In this document: piece by piece, positions 51,480-63,300 of the stretch
How the letters are laid out: every line of letters starts with the position of its first letter
How positions within the stretch are numbered: the first letter of the stretch is position 1
Source of the DNA: Adiantum capillus-veneris
Lineage: Eukaryota > Streptophyta > Polypodiopsida > Polypodiales > Pteridaceae
Reading direction: 5' to 3'
Length of the DNA stretch: 64,000 nucleotides
Assembly: GCA_014529385.2 (NCBI GenBank)
Contig: CM043944.1
Coordinates: 58,144,268 to 58,208,267, forward strand
Notes under the pieces: model-generated
Database searches by the model: none
Told to the model about the DNA's origin: nothing
What the model saw: only the letters and a program-made list of their open reading frames with translations
Translations under genes and position numbers: made by a program

Positions 51480-52883
51480 GGTAAAGTTTGTGGCTACCTT
51501 GTAGGATGTTTTATAAGCCCATAAATATTTCTCAAGGTTTACTTACCACTCTGTTACCTGCTCATACATACTTTGTAAGCATTTTTATGATCTGCCAATT
51601 GACACTCTCCAGAAGAGCATTGCATTGTGGATGATAAGGTGAAGAAAATATGTGCTGAATACCCAACTTCTCAAGTAATGCACATACCAGTTTTCTTTGA
51701 AACCCTTGAACTCTATGAGAGATCAATACCCTGGGCACTCCAAAATGACAATTGATACTTTAAAAAACAAACCGGGTCATTGTATGAGCATTCACCTCTT
51801 TAAGCGCCTTGGCCTCAATCCACCTAGTGAGGTAGTCAATGGCTACCAAGACGTGGTTCTTATCACTTGTCAATTTAGGGAGTGGACTAATGACATCCAA
51901 ACCTCACTTCTCAAATTCATTCTGGGCTATGATGGACCCCTTTGACTCAGCCACCAACCATCTCTCCCCCATTGTTTTGACACTCATGACATGTCTTGCA
52001 CAAAGAGTGCACATCCCGTACTATAAAAGGCCACCATAAACCAACTCTAAGAACTCAGAAAGTACCTGATCTTTACCCTGATTTCCGCTTTCTTCATGAC
52101 ACTAACTATACATACTTAATGTTGTGGAGAAATTGCCACACCTTGATTTGTCTTGGACTACAACACGAGGACTCCGCGGTTGAGTAAGAGCCACCATCTC
52201 ATAGCCCATCACGCCCTGCTTGATCTTCCTTTTAATTTTTCTACATTTTGATTGTGAAATTTCTATTTCACCATTGTAGTTTTTTGGGCTTTTGTAGTCC
52301 ACATTTTATTGCACCTTGAGGTGTACACATGCCATGAATTTATCTAGCTTGAAGTATTCGCCATTAGCTAATTGCATGGTTGTCATAAATTCTACTCATC
52401 ATGCTGTAAAACGATCAAGAAACAAAGTGAAATCTTCACTTACATCCTGCTTAAGAGCCTTTAGCTTTGCATCCAGCTTGATTGGAGATGCCTCCTTGTA
52501 TAAATTGTGCAAAAACTGCATCCGCAAAATCGGCCATGCCTTCCTTGGCTCGCCTTCCAATGCTGCAAACCATACCTTAACTTTACCACACATCACTAGC
52601 GGAAAAGTCTACATTTTCTCTCCTTATTAGGCATATGCAATGATAGTATGTACAACTCAAAATATACAATCCACTCATTTGGAATCTCCCAAGGGTTCTC
52701 CTCACCTATGAAAATCGATCTATAGCTTTGTGTCACCATGCTTCCCAACATAAAAAGCTGTGTTTTTTTGTCAATCAATCGACCAATCAACACTCCTTTG
52801 TAGAAGCACGTGGAGATGGAGAGGGGGAATTGGAACACACATAAAAACACCGACAATTTCCCTATATAGCTTAGGGTATTCAC
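51480..52883 (-). pseudogene. Internally deleted gypsy: gag joined to integrase
   Basis: On -, 52883-52399 holds gag-like sequence (NEWIVYFELYILSLHMP, then VWFAALEGEPRKAW and MQFLHNLYKEAS). Further along the strand, about 52100-51480, is integrase-core sequence (FGVPRVLISH, LLEKLGIQH, SSPYHPQCNALLESVNWQI), where the Glu of the DDE set is present. Protease, reverse transcriptase and RNase H are missing between them. Stops and frameshifts are frequent. It is a deletion derivative and more decayed than the element at the right edge. Confidence 0.65.
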
Positions 52884-53469
52884 TTCACCCCTATCCTCTC
52901 GAAAGCACCTTCAATATACACAAATTGCACTAGTAGAACTTCATTTGTACCTCACACAATGATCACACACATTGTAAGATTACCACTCACCACACACACA
53001 CCATTATAGTTTGTTCAAAAATTCCCACACTCACAACACCTCCATCTCACTCTCTTTACCAAACATCACCGGTTTGGAGGGGCACACATACACACACGCT
53101 CAGCATCGCAAAAATACAAGAGCATGAGAAAGAAGGAAGGGGATAATGACAACACAAGGGGAAATGAAGGCTTGATTTTTATTCAAAAATACCACTTACA
53201 ACATCCAAGGTACCAACACAATGGCTAACTATTGAAAAAAAGCTCCCCTTTGGCTTCACAGGAAAAACCTCTACCAAAAGCCCCCAAAAATGACAAAAAA
53301 AGATCTTTGTAGAGGTGCCCTTGAAATTTTTGGTATCTCTTCATTCATTGGTCCACTTGTTTGGTAGATTTAACATTTTTTGAGAGAGCAATGCCCCTTT
53401 GGCTCTTCCCATTTAGCACTAGCGCTACTGGTAGTGCTCGAATACAAGCCCTCCTATCCTCATAAAAAA

Positions 53470-53505
<36 letters not shown>

Positions 53506-55060
53506 ACATTCCTCCCCTCGTGAACATGCCCCCAAATAGGTGCTCCAACAATCCTCTCCAACCGCCTATAGTCACCCAACAAGCCACCAATACCCACACA
53601 TATCGTCATCACACAAAGCATGCATGCAACGCCATTGCAAGGGGGGAGGAGGGAGCACCATCGTTGGAGATCTGTCTCCCTCTCTTTACACAATATGCAA
53701 TGTCTCCACTTTATATATAACTTTAGTTTCATTGATTGCTCCACGCATGTGAGACCATCATAGTGCCACATCGCAACCTCAAGTGCTCCCAAGGAGTGAA
53801 ACCCCCCCAAAACGTTTTTTTTCTTTTTTGGGTGCCTCTTGGAGAGCTTCCAGCTCCTAGCTGCTCGACCCTTTGAATAAGCTATAAATATTGGAAGAAA
53901 TCCACCTTGTGGACTTCGAGCCCCCCTTTCCATTCCACATTCCGAGGTCTCCTTGACTTCAAACGGAGTATCACAGAATGGAAAAAGGTCATCTGACACT
54001 GACCCTCCCTTTGCTTTGCAAACTTCACCTAAGCATATTTTCTTGGGCATATCTCGAATCCTTGATCTGTAACTTCTAGTAGGCTTCTTAAACTACACAT
54101 TACATCTACAAACCCCACTAAGATCGTGAAAATATTTGATGACATGCTTCCTAAGGCAGCCAGATTATCTTAGAACCGACCCCCAAATAAAATTTATATG
54201 CCCATAACTTGGTCGTCTGGACTCTGATTGGTGACCTGAAAAGGTTGGCATGCACTGTGAACCAAGCACTTCAGTATTAGCACCATCATATATACCTCAA
54301 GGCTTCAACACACTTATCCACTCCAGCGGGGATTTGCAAACCACCTCATGTTCAAATTGCCATATCTTACACCCCGTAGCTCCAATTGAGGAGCCATCTT
54401 GACCACCTTGAAGAACACTTCAAAGACCACATCTTTCCACATAATTTCAAAACTTGGGACACATTGAGCGATCAAGATTTTTAGCCCCATATAGAGAATT
54501 CTTGACTTATAAAACCACCATAGACATACACTTTGAGATCTACTTGACTGCACTTGACACTCATACTTTCTTTAGCACCCTGGCAATGCACCTATAAGCA
54601 CATATACCCATGTGTGTGCCCACTTCTAGCTTCAACACTCTTTGGATACACCTTCATTGCCTAACCCCCTTGTTGAAAATTCATGTTAAAAAAAAAAAGA
54701 ATTTTATGAACTTAAAACTATAACACTAAGCAAACAAGTGAGAAAACTATAGAAGCTGCAACTGTATGTACAAGGTAGGTACAAATTATGTACAAAGTCT
54801 CATTCCCATTGCAAAATATCTCTTTTCAAGTGGGTTTCCCAACCCTCTTGCCCAGAATTTGATGCACATCAGGCACTAAACCTTTGTCAAAGTACAACTT
54901 GAGCCTATTAAATATGGAACCTGATTCACCCCTTGTCATTTTTTAGCCTAAAAGATGCACATTTTTATGGCCCCCATTATGAAAAGAAGCCATCATGAAT
55001 GAGAAAATTTACTCGCCGAAAAACTCAAAATGTCACATTATTTTTTTTCGTAATATTTTG
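52884..55060. other. LTR-like non-coding DNA with a G33 run
   Basis: No gene is supported. On - a purine tract, CGAGGGGAGGAA, is followed at about 53510 by TGTTGCC, which resembles a polypurine tract and LTR start. A run of 33 G on + lies at 53471-53503. TATA-like sequence occurs near 53710 and 53880. The frame 53460-54050 on - ends in polyproline encoded by the G run and is not credible. Confidence 0.4.
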
Positions 55061-55079
55061 GTCAAAGGGCAGTCAAAAA

Positions 55080-55290
55080 GTGAATGAAAAATGGTCGGTG
55101 GATGACCGATAGTCAATGGCCGGTTGACTAGTGGTCAATAGTCAATGTTTTGTTGGCTAGTGGTCAATAGTCAATGGTCAGTTAGCTAGTGGTCAACAGT
55201 CAATGGTCGGTTGGCCAATGGTCAATAGTCAATGGCTAGTGGTCAATGGTCAATGGTCGGTGGTCAAACATCTATGGCTGGTGACCGACT
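55080..55290. repeat. GGTCAATAGTCAATGG short-repeat array
   Basis: Repeats of TGGTCAATAGTCAATGGTCGG and variants (often followed by TTGGCTAG) fill about 210 bp, with ~30-bp and shorter steps. A short inverted relative lies at 39612-39665. Confidence 0.8.
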
Positions 55291-55297
55291 TTTACTG

Positions 55298-55500
55298 ACT
55301 TGTCTACACAAAGGTGGCTACACATGGGTACATGGAAGAGTTCTACTTGGACTTGTCTACACAAAGCTGGCTACACATGGGCACATGGGAGAGTTTAACT
55401 TAGACTTGTCTACACAAAGGTGGCTAAACATGGGCACATGGGAGAATTCACCTTGAATTTGTCTCACAAGGATGGCTAAAGTTGGTGAAGTGTGAAGTGG
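55298..55500. repeat. 53-bp minisatellite, four copies
   Basis: ACTTGTCTACACAAAGGTGG starts at 55298, 55351 and 55404, with a diverged copy at 55457. The period is 53 bp. Confidence 0.92.
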
Positions 55501-55572
55501 TGGTGAGAGTGAAGCAAGCAGGAGTTCCATAAAGGGCTGCTAATCCCTTTGTAATCTCCTTCAAGATTGAAG

Positions 55573-55640
55573 TGCAAAGCCATTAAGTGATTGCTTTCCT
55601 GTGGACCTAGTCCACATTGGGTGATCCACACATATCGTGT

Positions 55641-55678
<38 letters not shown>

Positions 55679-55775
55679 GTCTATTATCATGTGCAAAGCC
55701 ATTAAGTGGCTGCTAATTGTGGACCTAGTCCACATTGGGTGATCCATGCATATCATGTGCTCTCTCTCTCTCTCT
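55573..55775. repeat. ~119-bp duplication containing (TC)n
   Basis: GCAAAGCCATTAAGTG, then GTGGACCTAGTCCACATTGG and GTGATCCA, occurs at 55573 and again at about 55692, each ending in a TC tract. Confidence 0.88.
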
Positions 55776-56299
55776 TGCCTATTATCTCTCTTTGTGTGAG
55801 AATTATCTCTATCCATTAAAGACCATATTAGGTAAAGTGGGAAAATCCCAATTCCCAGGTTGGACAACTTTCAATATATCATGTATAAAATATAGAGATT
55901 TTGTCAAAAATTTGAGTTTTCTTAAGGTCTCATTCCACTTTATGCACATACAATACACAATGAAAACAACTAAAATATCATGGTTTCAATCAATTGGATT
56001 ATTAGGAGAGGAGTATATTGCATCCATTATTGTTGTCTATGTTCTACTGTCCTACCTACAACTTATCTCAACATGGAGAGCTTGGTTTCTAGGTCCACCA
56101 CTTGTCCAAGTTAATGTAAAAGTGACTCAAGGTTCACAACTTGTGAAAGCAAGGATCCATTGAGGAATACAATCCACTTGGCTATTTTTCCTTAATTTAT
56201 TGCATGTGACATTTAAGCAAGGTCCACTTCTAATCTATAACTTCTTAATTTGAGGCATGGGGCATACATAAAATATGTAGCATATGCTCTATTGCCTCA

Positions 56300-57640
56300 T
56301 AGGAAGGTTGGTTTCAAGGTGCACTTATCCATGCTAGCCTATCTTGGAGAAATGATGGAGCTTGCTTCTCTCCTTGTTTCAATGGAGACTAGCTTGGACA
56401 AGTGGTGGACCTTTGCTTCTCTCTATGTTTCAATAGAGTTAGCTTGGACAAGTGGTGATCTTGGAACAAAACCCCCATGTAAAACATATCATGGGTATTC
56501 CAAGTGATTAGAAAGATTACCATTTAAGATATAACCTTATAGGTTGGACAACTAGATCTTGGCTTGGAGAAATGGTGGACCTTTGATTCTCTCCATGTTT
56601 CAATGGAGTCTATCTTGGAGAAATGGTGGAGCTTGCTTCTGTCCATGTTTCAATGGAGCCTAGCTTGAACAGTTGGTGGACCTTTGCTTCTCTCTATTTT
56701 CAATAGAGTTAGCTTAGACACGTGGTGGATCTTCAAAATAAACCAACTACTATCAATGTTGCCTAGCTTGGACAAGTGGTGGAGTGTTTCTCTACTCCAT
56801 GTTTCAATGGATCTTAGCTTGGACAAGTGTTGGACCTTAAAACAAAAACCCCATGTACAACATAGAATGGATTTTCTAGATTTCAATAGAGTCTAGCTTT
56901 AACAAATGGTGGAGCTTGTCTTCATCCATGTTTCAATGAAACTAGCTTGGACAAGTGGTGGACCTTGTAACAAACCCCCCCATGTACAACATATCATTGG
57001 TTTTCTAAGTGATGGGAAGGAATACCATTCAAGATATAAACTTATAGCTTGGATAAATAGTTGACTTTAAAACCAAATTCATCAAAATACAATGAAATAC
57101 AGGTCAGCCAATTCCTAAATCTTGAGAACAAACCTCCCATGCTATTAGAGATAATATATTGGATAAGTGGTGGACCTTCTATTATTTTCCCATGCCTAGT
57201 TTAGACAACCGGTACACTTCGCAGCTATAAAGGTTGGACGAGTTGTGGAGCCTTGTTTCTATCCATGTTTTAATGGATCCTAGCTTGGACAAGTGGTGGA
57301 CCTTGGAAAAAAGCTTCCATGTACAACATATATGAGGTTTTCCATGTTTTAATGGAACCTATCTTGGACAAATGGTGAAGCTTGCTTCTCTCCATGTTGA
57401 TTTTGGAACTACCTTAGACAAGTGGTGGAGCTTTTCTTTTCTACTCTTCATAATACAATGAAGTATATGTTGGTTACATGGTGAATCTTAAGGCCAAATC
57501 TCCCATTTTACTAGAGATGATAGGTTGGACAAGTGGATCAACCTTCTATCATTTCCCCATGACTATATTGGACAATTAGTAGACATAACATCTCTCTATG
57601 TTGTCTAGAGATGAGCTTGGACAAGTGACGGACCCTGCTT
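56300..57640. repeat. Minisatellite array with AGCTTGGACAAGTGGTGGA core
   Basis: The core TTGGACAAGTGGTGGACC occurs at least 15 times with variation, often after CTCTCCATGTTTCAATGG and at times followed by CCCCATGTACAACATAT. Steps are about 50-60 bp or multiples. The array ends where the gypsy LTR begins, near 57.66 kb. Confidence 0.88.
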
Positions 57641-57659
57641 CTCTCTTCCCTTGGTTTAC

Positions 57660-60327
57660 TAGTGAGGCGGTCTGGGGCGGGCAACAAGAGAGGCGACCTC
57701 TAAACACCCCTCAAGGCTCCCGTGCTGCTCAATTGGGGCTGGGGCAACCACAAGCACAACACAACAACAAACCCACAGCCAAACCAAAACAAGATAGGGG
57801 CACCACCTAGTTATGGTATGCGAACTAGGACGCAAGAGAGATTTTGGCACAACCAAGAAGATGCACCACACAACACACACAAACAACCTCACACCAAGAC
57901 ACACATGAAATGGACCAGAGAGAGCTAGAGCAAAGGGAAGAGAGAGAGGGAAGGATCTTGCGTAATACCTTATTTGTGACTTGCAAATGGAGATGGTTCG
58001 TTATGATGCTATCGTAGAACTTGTACAAAACTCACTCAATGCTTAGTGATTGCTAATCATTGCCAAAACACACACACACTGTCTTAGGGTGTGGGAGACC
58101 TCTCACCACAATACCCTCTTACAATGGACACAAAACTGGCAATGGAAAACACACTAAAACACTTTCTCAAATCAAGATCAACCGATAAAACTCAAAATAC
58201 ACAAGTCACCTTGAATTTACCAAACCGTATTGCACAAATGGAAGGACGAAGATTTAAACGTCGAATCACGCCTTTGATGCACCAAACCTCAATTTATTGA
58301 TGATGAAGGAGCATGTAAAATAGTGGTTTTGAGATTTGTGGAACTCACGCTCTCTCACTTGCAATGTGTAGCTTGAAGGCTTCTCTCACACCAAGAGTGA
58401 AGCTCACAAGTGGTTGCTACACCTAAGTCTCTCCTCACGCATAGAGTGTTGGGGTGCTATGTGAGATATTGGAGGTTGTTTTACAAGAAGGAGAGGGGCC
58501 TATTTATAGGTTGGAGACCCCTCATAAAGATTATTGGAAATCCTAATTTACAAGCTAACAAATCAGGATTATGAATTTTTTGAATATCAAAACATTGCGG
58601 GCCTTCTTTGTCTGCTTGAGTCATGGGTGTGGGCTCAAAAGAGAGCATTATTGATGGTAAATAAGGTGAAAGTCAGTAAGGAGAGAGAAAGAGAGAGAGA
58701 GAGTGTGTGTTACTATACACATGTCTTGAGGTGAGGTGTCTTTTATGGTTAGGTCAATGCTATTTTGTGTTAGCATGTTAGTCGTTAGTAATTACTAGAA
58801 AGTTAATGTTACATTTACAATGGGTAGAGTGATTTGATTTGATGAAGGAAGAGGGGTGAATTAAAAGAGAATCATTGAGATGGTGAAGCTTTGAAGAAGC
58901 TTGAACTCACCCTTGTGTAGATTGTGGAAAAAATGACCGCTGGTCTTCTTCTTCTTCTTCGCTTCTTTACGCCGCCGCTGCCAAGGTTGATCATCGTGAT
59001 GAAAATGGTAATTCCGTTGATGAGATCTTTTGATTTGCAGAGGTTAAGCATGGTACACATGCTGAATTTATGTATATATATAAGGAGTAAGATGGAATTG
59101 TACTTTGGAGATAATAGAGAGAGGCATAGAGATGGTGTATGTACATGGAGAGCTCATATGAGAGCTATGGGAGTAAGTGGGGAGGTTAATGGTGAAGAAG
59201 GTGAGAGAAACCATTGAAGGTGCAGGTTTGAGTGAGGGATTGAGAGAAATGTGTGTGTGTGTGTAGAAGTGTGGAAAGAGGTGAGAGAAGACTAGGGGCT
59301 ACTTGTGAAAAAAGTGGGCAGACTGGGGTCCACTCAAAAAATCATAGCTCACCGCTGATAGCTCCAAAAATCATGAAAACATTTGAGGTGATTATTCAGA
59401 GCGTGGGCTACATTTTCTCTTTTGACCACTGCTCCAAATTCGGAGTGGAGATAGGTGCCAAAATTCTCACCAAAAAGCCTGTTTTTATGCTTGCAAAAGT
59501 CTTTTAGTGGACCCCTCCTTTGTTGAATTTGTACAATGCATCCAAGAGTGAGCCCCTCCTTTGTCATATCATAATACAAAGCATCCAAGTTGCCCTTGAC
59601 ACATGCATGGAGGAGGATTATTGGTGAATAAAGAAATATATACATGGTGGGACTAGTGTATGGACTATTCATGGACTTTAGCTCAATGAGCACATGGTGT
59701 TAGAATAATGAGTAAAACTAATAATAAAAATATGGAGGAGTTATGGATATGGAAAGATATTGGAATCATATGATATGATCCCTCCTTGAATTATTTTGGG
59801 TGAAAGAGGAAAAGGTATGCAAGTAAATAATATAATAAAAGTAACCAATGAGTAGAAATCAATTTTTTGTTTTCACGAGGGTGAGGGTGAAAATGTGGGA
59901 GTGATTTGTATAAAGGAAAAATATGAGGTTAGAGTATGTACATATTGGCAAAAAATATAATGATGGTGTAAGAGGATGAAAGAAGGTGTACATAGGTTTA
60001 ATAAAACACACACCTAAGTAGAAATATTTAAATAAAATACCAAAATAATTATAAAAAATCCCTATATTTAGGCCATATATACAATGAAATATTTACACAC
60101 AAAGAGGCCATAATATACTTTTATTTTTTATTTTTTTTATTTTTTTTGGCTCACCTAGCCCAGTGACTAGCTAGCTGAGGGTTTTTAAAGAAAATATAGG
60201 AAAAGCCCCCTAACTCACACACGCCTATTTGCAGTGAAATGGTAGGGATAGCCATAGTGTTTGGGTGATTTTGGTAGGGTGGAGTAACTTAGTATAGCAA
60301 TTATGGAGAGCCGAAAAACGGCTATCA
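57660..60327 (-). repeat. 3' LTR of the intact gypsy element
   Basis: Read on -, it starts TGATAGCCG at 60327, directly after the polypurine tract. It includes a TATA box near 58500 and the block CTAGGTGGTGCCCC (57790) shared with the other LTRs of this family. The distal end is not exact; it is placed near 57.66 kb, where the minisatellite begins. About 2.67 kb long. Confidence 0.6.
58499..58511 (-). promoter_or_regulatory. TATA box in gypsy LTR
   Basis: On - it reads CCTATAAATAGG, a canonical plant TATA box, in the same orientation as the polyprotein. Confidence 0.6.
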
Positions 60328-60345
60328 TTAGCCCTCCCCCAGGAT
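60328..60345 (-). other. Polypurine tract of the intact gypsy element
   Basis: CCTGGGGGAGGGCTAA on - directly precedes the LTR start TGATAGCC. The equivalent in the older copy is at 12944-12961. Confidence 0.75.
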
Positions 60346-60355
60346 GATGGTATAT

Positions 60356-63300
60356 TCATGTACCATCATAGAGCATCTTTTCCAAAGAGAGTGCTTTAGA
60401 GTCCTTGACGAGATCTTCATTGTTTGGCCCCTCAGAATTTTGGCTGGAGTTACACTCATGCTTCATGTAACAATACTTACATGAGACAGAGGCCTTTGGA
60501 CAGATCTTTGGTAGAAGGCGACTCAAATAGGGCTTCAAGCGATACCCGTTTACCTTCCTGGAGTGCTCTTTACCATTCAAGTCCATAAGCTGATAGTAAC
60601 TAGAATTGAAAGCCTTTTTGACTATGTATGGCCCTTTCCATCTAGTTTCAAACTTGGCATCAAAACGATTGTCAAGTCGATTGTCATACCTTAGCACAAG
60701 CTCTCCTTCCTTGATGCCTTTGTCCTTCAGTTTCTTGTCGTGCGATTCTTTCGCTTGTGTGGCTTTCCTCTTGTAGCACTCGTATGCTGCTTCTCTTTTC
60801 CACTCAAGCTCCACTAACGTAAGAAGTCGATCCATCCATACCTCTTGATCATCTTGTGCTCCTTTGCCATGAAGTCGCATTGTTGGAATGTTGAGCTCGA
60901 TAGGCTGCAAAGCCTCTTGACCATAGACCAAGTGAAATGGTGTGAACTCCGTGGCTTCCCTATATGTGGTTCGATATGCCCACAAGGCACCATCCAAGAA
61001 GTCATCCCATAATTTTGTCTTGTTTTGCACCATCTTTCTAATGATTCCTGCAATGACACCATTAGCCTTCTCCACCAAACCATTTGACTGTGGGTAGTAT
61101 GGTGTGCTATGACGATGTAGAATGTGAAGCTCTTCACAAACTTCTGTGAGCAAGCCCTTCCTAAACCCTGGGCCATTATCAGAAACAATCTCCAAAGGTG
61201 TGCCAAATCTGCAACAAATGTGAGTGTACACAAACTTGCTAACCGTCCTCTCATTCACTCTTGCCACACTTTGAGCTTCCACCCACCTAGTCATATAGTC
61301 TACAGCCACTAGAATGTAGAGTTTACCATTTTTTGTCCTAGGCAGAGGACCCATAGCATCAATGCCCCACTTTTCAAAGGGTCCATTTGCAAGCACTATT
61401 TGCCTCGGGCCATGCACCAACCTTCTATTTCCATTTATCTGACAATTGTGACAGCTTTTACACCAATGTTGAACATCCACATGCAAGCTTGGCCAAACAT
61501 ACCCCGCAAGCAAAATCTTCTTCACAGTTGATTCTTGGGCAAAATGACCACCACATGCCTCTTCATGCAAACCTTTTAGAATGGCTGGAATTTCCTCAAT
61601 AGTTGGTACTCTTCTGCATACTTGATCCTTCCCTTTTTGATAGAGGGAGCCTTCTAGGAAGAGATATACGCTTGCCTTCTTCATGAGTCTCCTCTTCTGA
61701 GCTTTTGTGAAGTCTGGTGGAAACTCACCCTCCAAAATGTAGCCAATGATGGGAGCCAATGACTCCAATCCCTGGTACCTCGGTTGCTTCACAGCAGCCG
61801 CCACCATGATGACCTGCACTTCTTTCTTTACACATGCAACGGCTTGTTGTGCAAGTAAATCAGCATCTTCATTCTGTTTCCTAGGAATATGATATAGTTG
61901 CACTTCTTCAAATTGATTAAACAATCTACGAATGGCATGAACTTTTGTCCGTAAGCTCTCATTCTTGCATGCCCAAATGCCTAAAATCTGTTTAACAATG
62001 AGAAGTGCATCTCCCTTTACCATGAGGCGTTGTATCCCTTGGCCAATGCACATCTTCAAACCTTGAAGTAGAGTGTCATATTCTGCTTCATTGTTGCTAG
62101 CTGAACTTGGTAGATTGAACTTCTCTTTCATGACCACCTCTCCACTTGGGTTGAGCAACACTAGCCCTCCCCCTGCTTTTCCTGTGGCTCGTCGAAAAGC
62201 TCCATCAAAGAACAAGGTAAAAGCATTGGGAATACTTTTTGGTGGTGGCAATGGTAGGGTCTTTACTTGAGGCACCTTAATTTCCTTCTTATGTACCCTA
62301 TAAGTGAGAATCCCTGCCAATTGTGCACGCACACTATCTTCTACCTTGAAAGAGTATTGGAACTCTTGCAACTCCATAATCCACTTTGAGATCCTAGTAC
62401 TAAGATTCATTTGAGATGACACCCAAGGGAACAAATTTTCTGCAGTGAGAATTACAAAAGGTTTTGGTAGTAGGTAGGATCTAAACTTTCTCACCGCAAA
62501 CATGAGAGAAAGCATCATGAGTTCTGCTTCTGTGTAGTCTCTCTCCAAAGCATTCATGACCCTACTAGCAAAGTAGATGGGTCGCATCCTTGTACTGTGG
62601 GGATCTTGTTGTAGCAACACAACACCAATTGTTTCCCTTCCAACACTAGAGCTAACAAAGAATGTGTACTCCCAACAAGGAGGCATGAGTGTTGGTAGCT
62701 CTGACAAAATGACTTTAATGTTACAAAAATACTCTTCAAGCTCATCAGACCATGCAAATTCTACTTGTTGTGTCAACTTTTGCAAAGGATGAAGCAACTC
62801 CGAGGCTAAGTGAATGAAGCGTGACATATACTTCACCTTCTGAATGAAAGAGATGACCTCCTTAAGACTCTTCGGTGATGGGAGCTCAATAAGAGCCTTT
62901 GCCTTTGAAGGATCCACCTCAATGCCTTTATAGGAAACCTTGTGACCGAGCAAGATCACTTCATCCTCACCTATGTGGCACTTGTCGGGGTTGAGTTGAC
63001 CTCCCATGTCGTAGAGCTTCTTTAAACCTTCTTCTACCCTTTGTAGATGCAATGATTCTGAGCTATAAATGCAAAAATCATCAATGAACACCCTAATTGA
63101 CTTTCCAAAGAATGCTTGAAACACCATGTTCATGAAACGTTGGAATGTTGCAGGAGCATTTGTCAGACCAAATGGCATGACTCTAAAAGCATAACAACCC
63201 CAAGGAGTGATAAAGGTTGTTTTCAATTGATCTTCCAATGCGATACCTATTTGAAAGTAGCCTGAGTAGCCATCACACACAGTGTACTTCTCATGACTAG

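Noticed and set aside
53460-54050. A 196-residue open frame on - ending in polyproline
   Set aside because: The end is the complement of the G33 run, and the remainder has no recognisable domain and lies in LTR-like DNA.
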